From Polaromonas sp. (GTDB lineage Bacteria; Pseudomonadota; Gammaproteobacteria; Burkholderiales; Burkholderiaceae_C): a DNA stretch of 32,769 bases. Numbering within the stretch: position 1 is the stretch's first letter; the number at the start of each line of letters is the position of its first letter. The DNA lies in assembly GCA_030655515.1 (NCBI GenBank), contig JAURVI010000023.1, positions 1 through 32,769 on the forward strand, written 5' to 3'. Positions 32,756 through 32,769 of this stretch are shown here, one piece after another. The notes beneath the pieces were generated by a model. That model searched no databases. It was not told where the DNA came from and was given only the letters and a program-made list of their open reading frames with translations. Both the position numbers and the translations under genes were made by a program.

Positions 32756-32769
32756 GGATCGGGGGCCGC

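Noticed and set aside
1..32769. CRISPR array, integron or complete insertion sequence
   Set aside because: No regularly spaced repeats, no attC-like series, and no transposase or integrase frame was found.

Overview
The window looks like chromosomal DNA of a betaproteobacterium in the Burkholderiales, most likely a Comamonadaceae member of the Polaromonas/Rhodoferax type. The reasons are high-GC coding DNA, an EF-P carrying the EarP-type arginine, the hupB - tRNA-Val - ppiD order, a TadA/haloalkane-dehalogenase fusion, and short GC-rich dispersed repeats of a kind I associate with that family. The genus call is inference; no rRNA or full marker set is present.

Layout. (1) 1-5760: efp and its modifying enzyme earP lie on the minus strand. 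They are separated by a polymyxin-resistance-type cassette of eptA (plus strand) and a response regulator/sensor kinase pair (minus strand) whose start codons overlap the preceding stops. A PmrA-box-like direct repeat precedes eptA. (2) 5796-11203: uvrC, pgsA, hupB with a clear promoter, tRNA-Val(UAC), ppiD and tRNA-His(GUG), with terminators after both tRNAs. (3) 11204-12160: a weakly coding stretch with a small hypothetical gene, a degraded segment and two short ORFs, the second a small membrane protein. (4) 12203-14618: the TadA-dehalogenase fusion and an LD-carboxypeptidase. (5) 14663-16870: an accessory scar with an orphan gene, an aldehyde dehydrogenase N-terminal stub, a phage lysis-type cluster of tiny membrane proteins, a RelE-like toxin stub, a frameshifted phage regulator and a truncated HTH gene. 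(6) 16952-20067: a marR-emrA-emrB efflux operon. (7) 20245-23489: moaA-mobA-moeA for molybdenum cofactor, with a dispersed repeat both between genes and in frame inside moeA. (8) 23584-28027: an RND efflux pump with its adaptor. (9) 28175-32629: a PAP2 phosphatase with its own PmrA-box-like site, then rnhA, a yafS-like methyltransferase, gloB and an mltD-like transglycosylase.

How the genes connect. The most coherent story is envelope stress. The two-component pair next to eptA probably binds the TTAAG-type direct repeats. Such a repeat stands before eptA and, 28 kb away, before the PAP2 phosphatase. That would give a small regulon acting on lipid A or undecaprenyl phosphate groups. The regulator's start codon overlaps the stop codon of earP, so synthesis of the translation-factor modifier and of the envelope-stress regulator may be physically coupled. 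Two further efflux systems add to the envelope-defence content. The remaining genes are housekeeping (DNA repair, phospholipid synthesis, nucleoid protein, folding, tRNA editing, cell-wall recycling, methylglyoxal detoxification, RNase HI).
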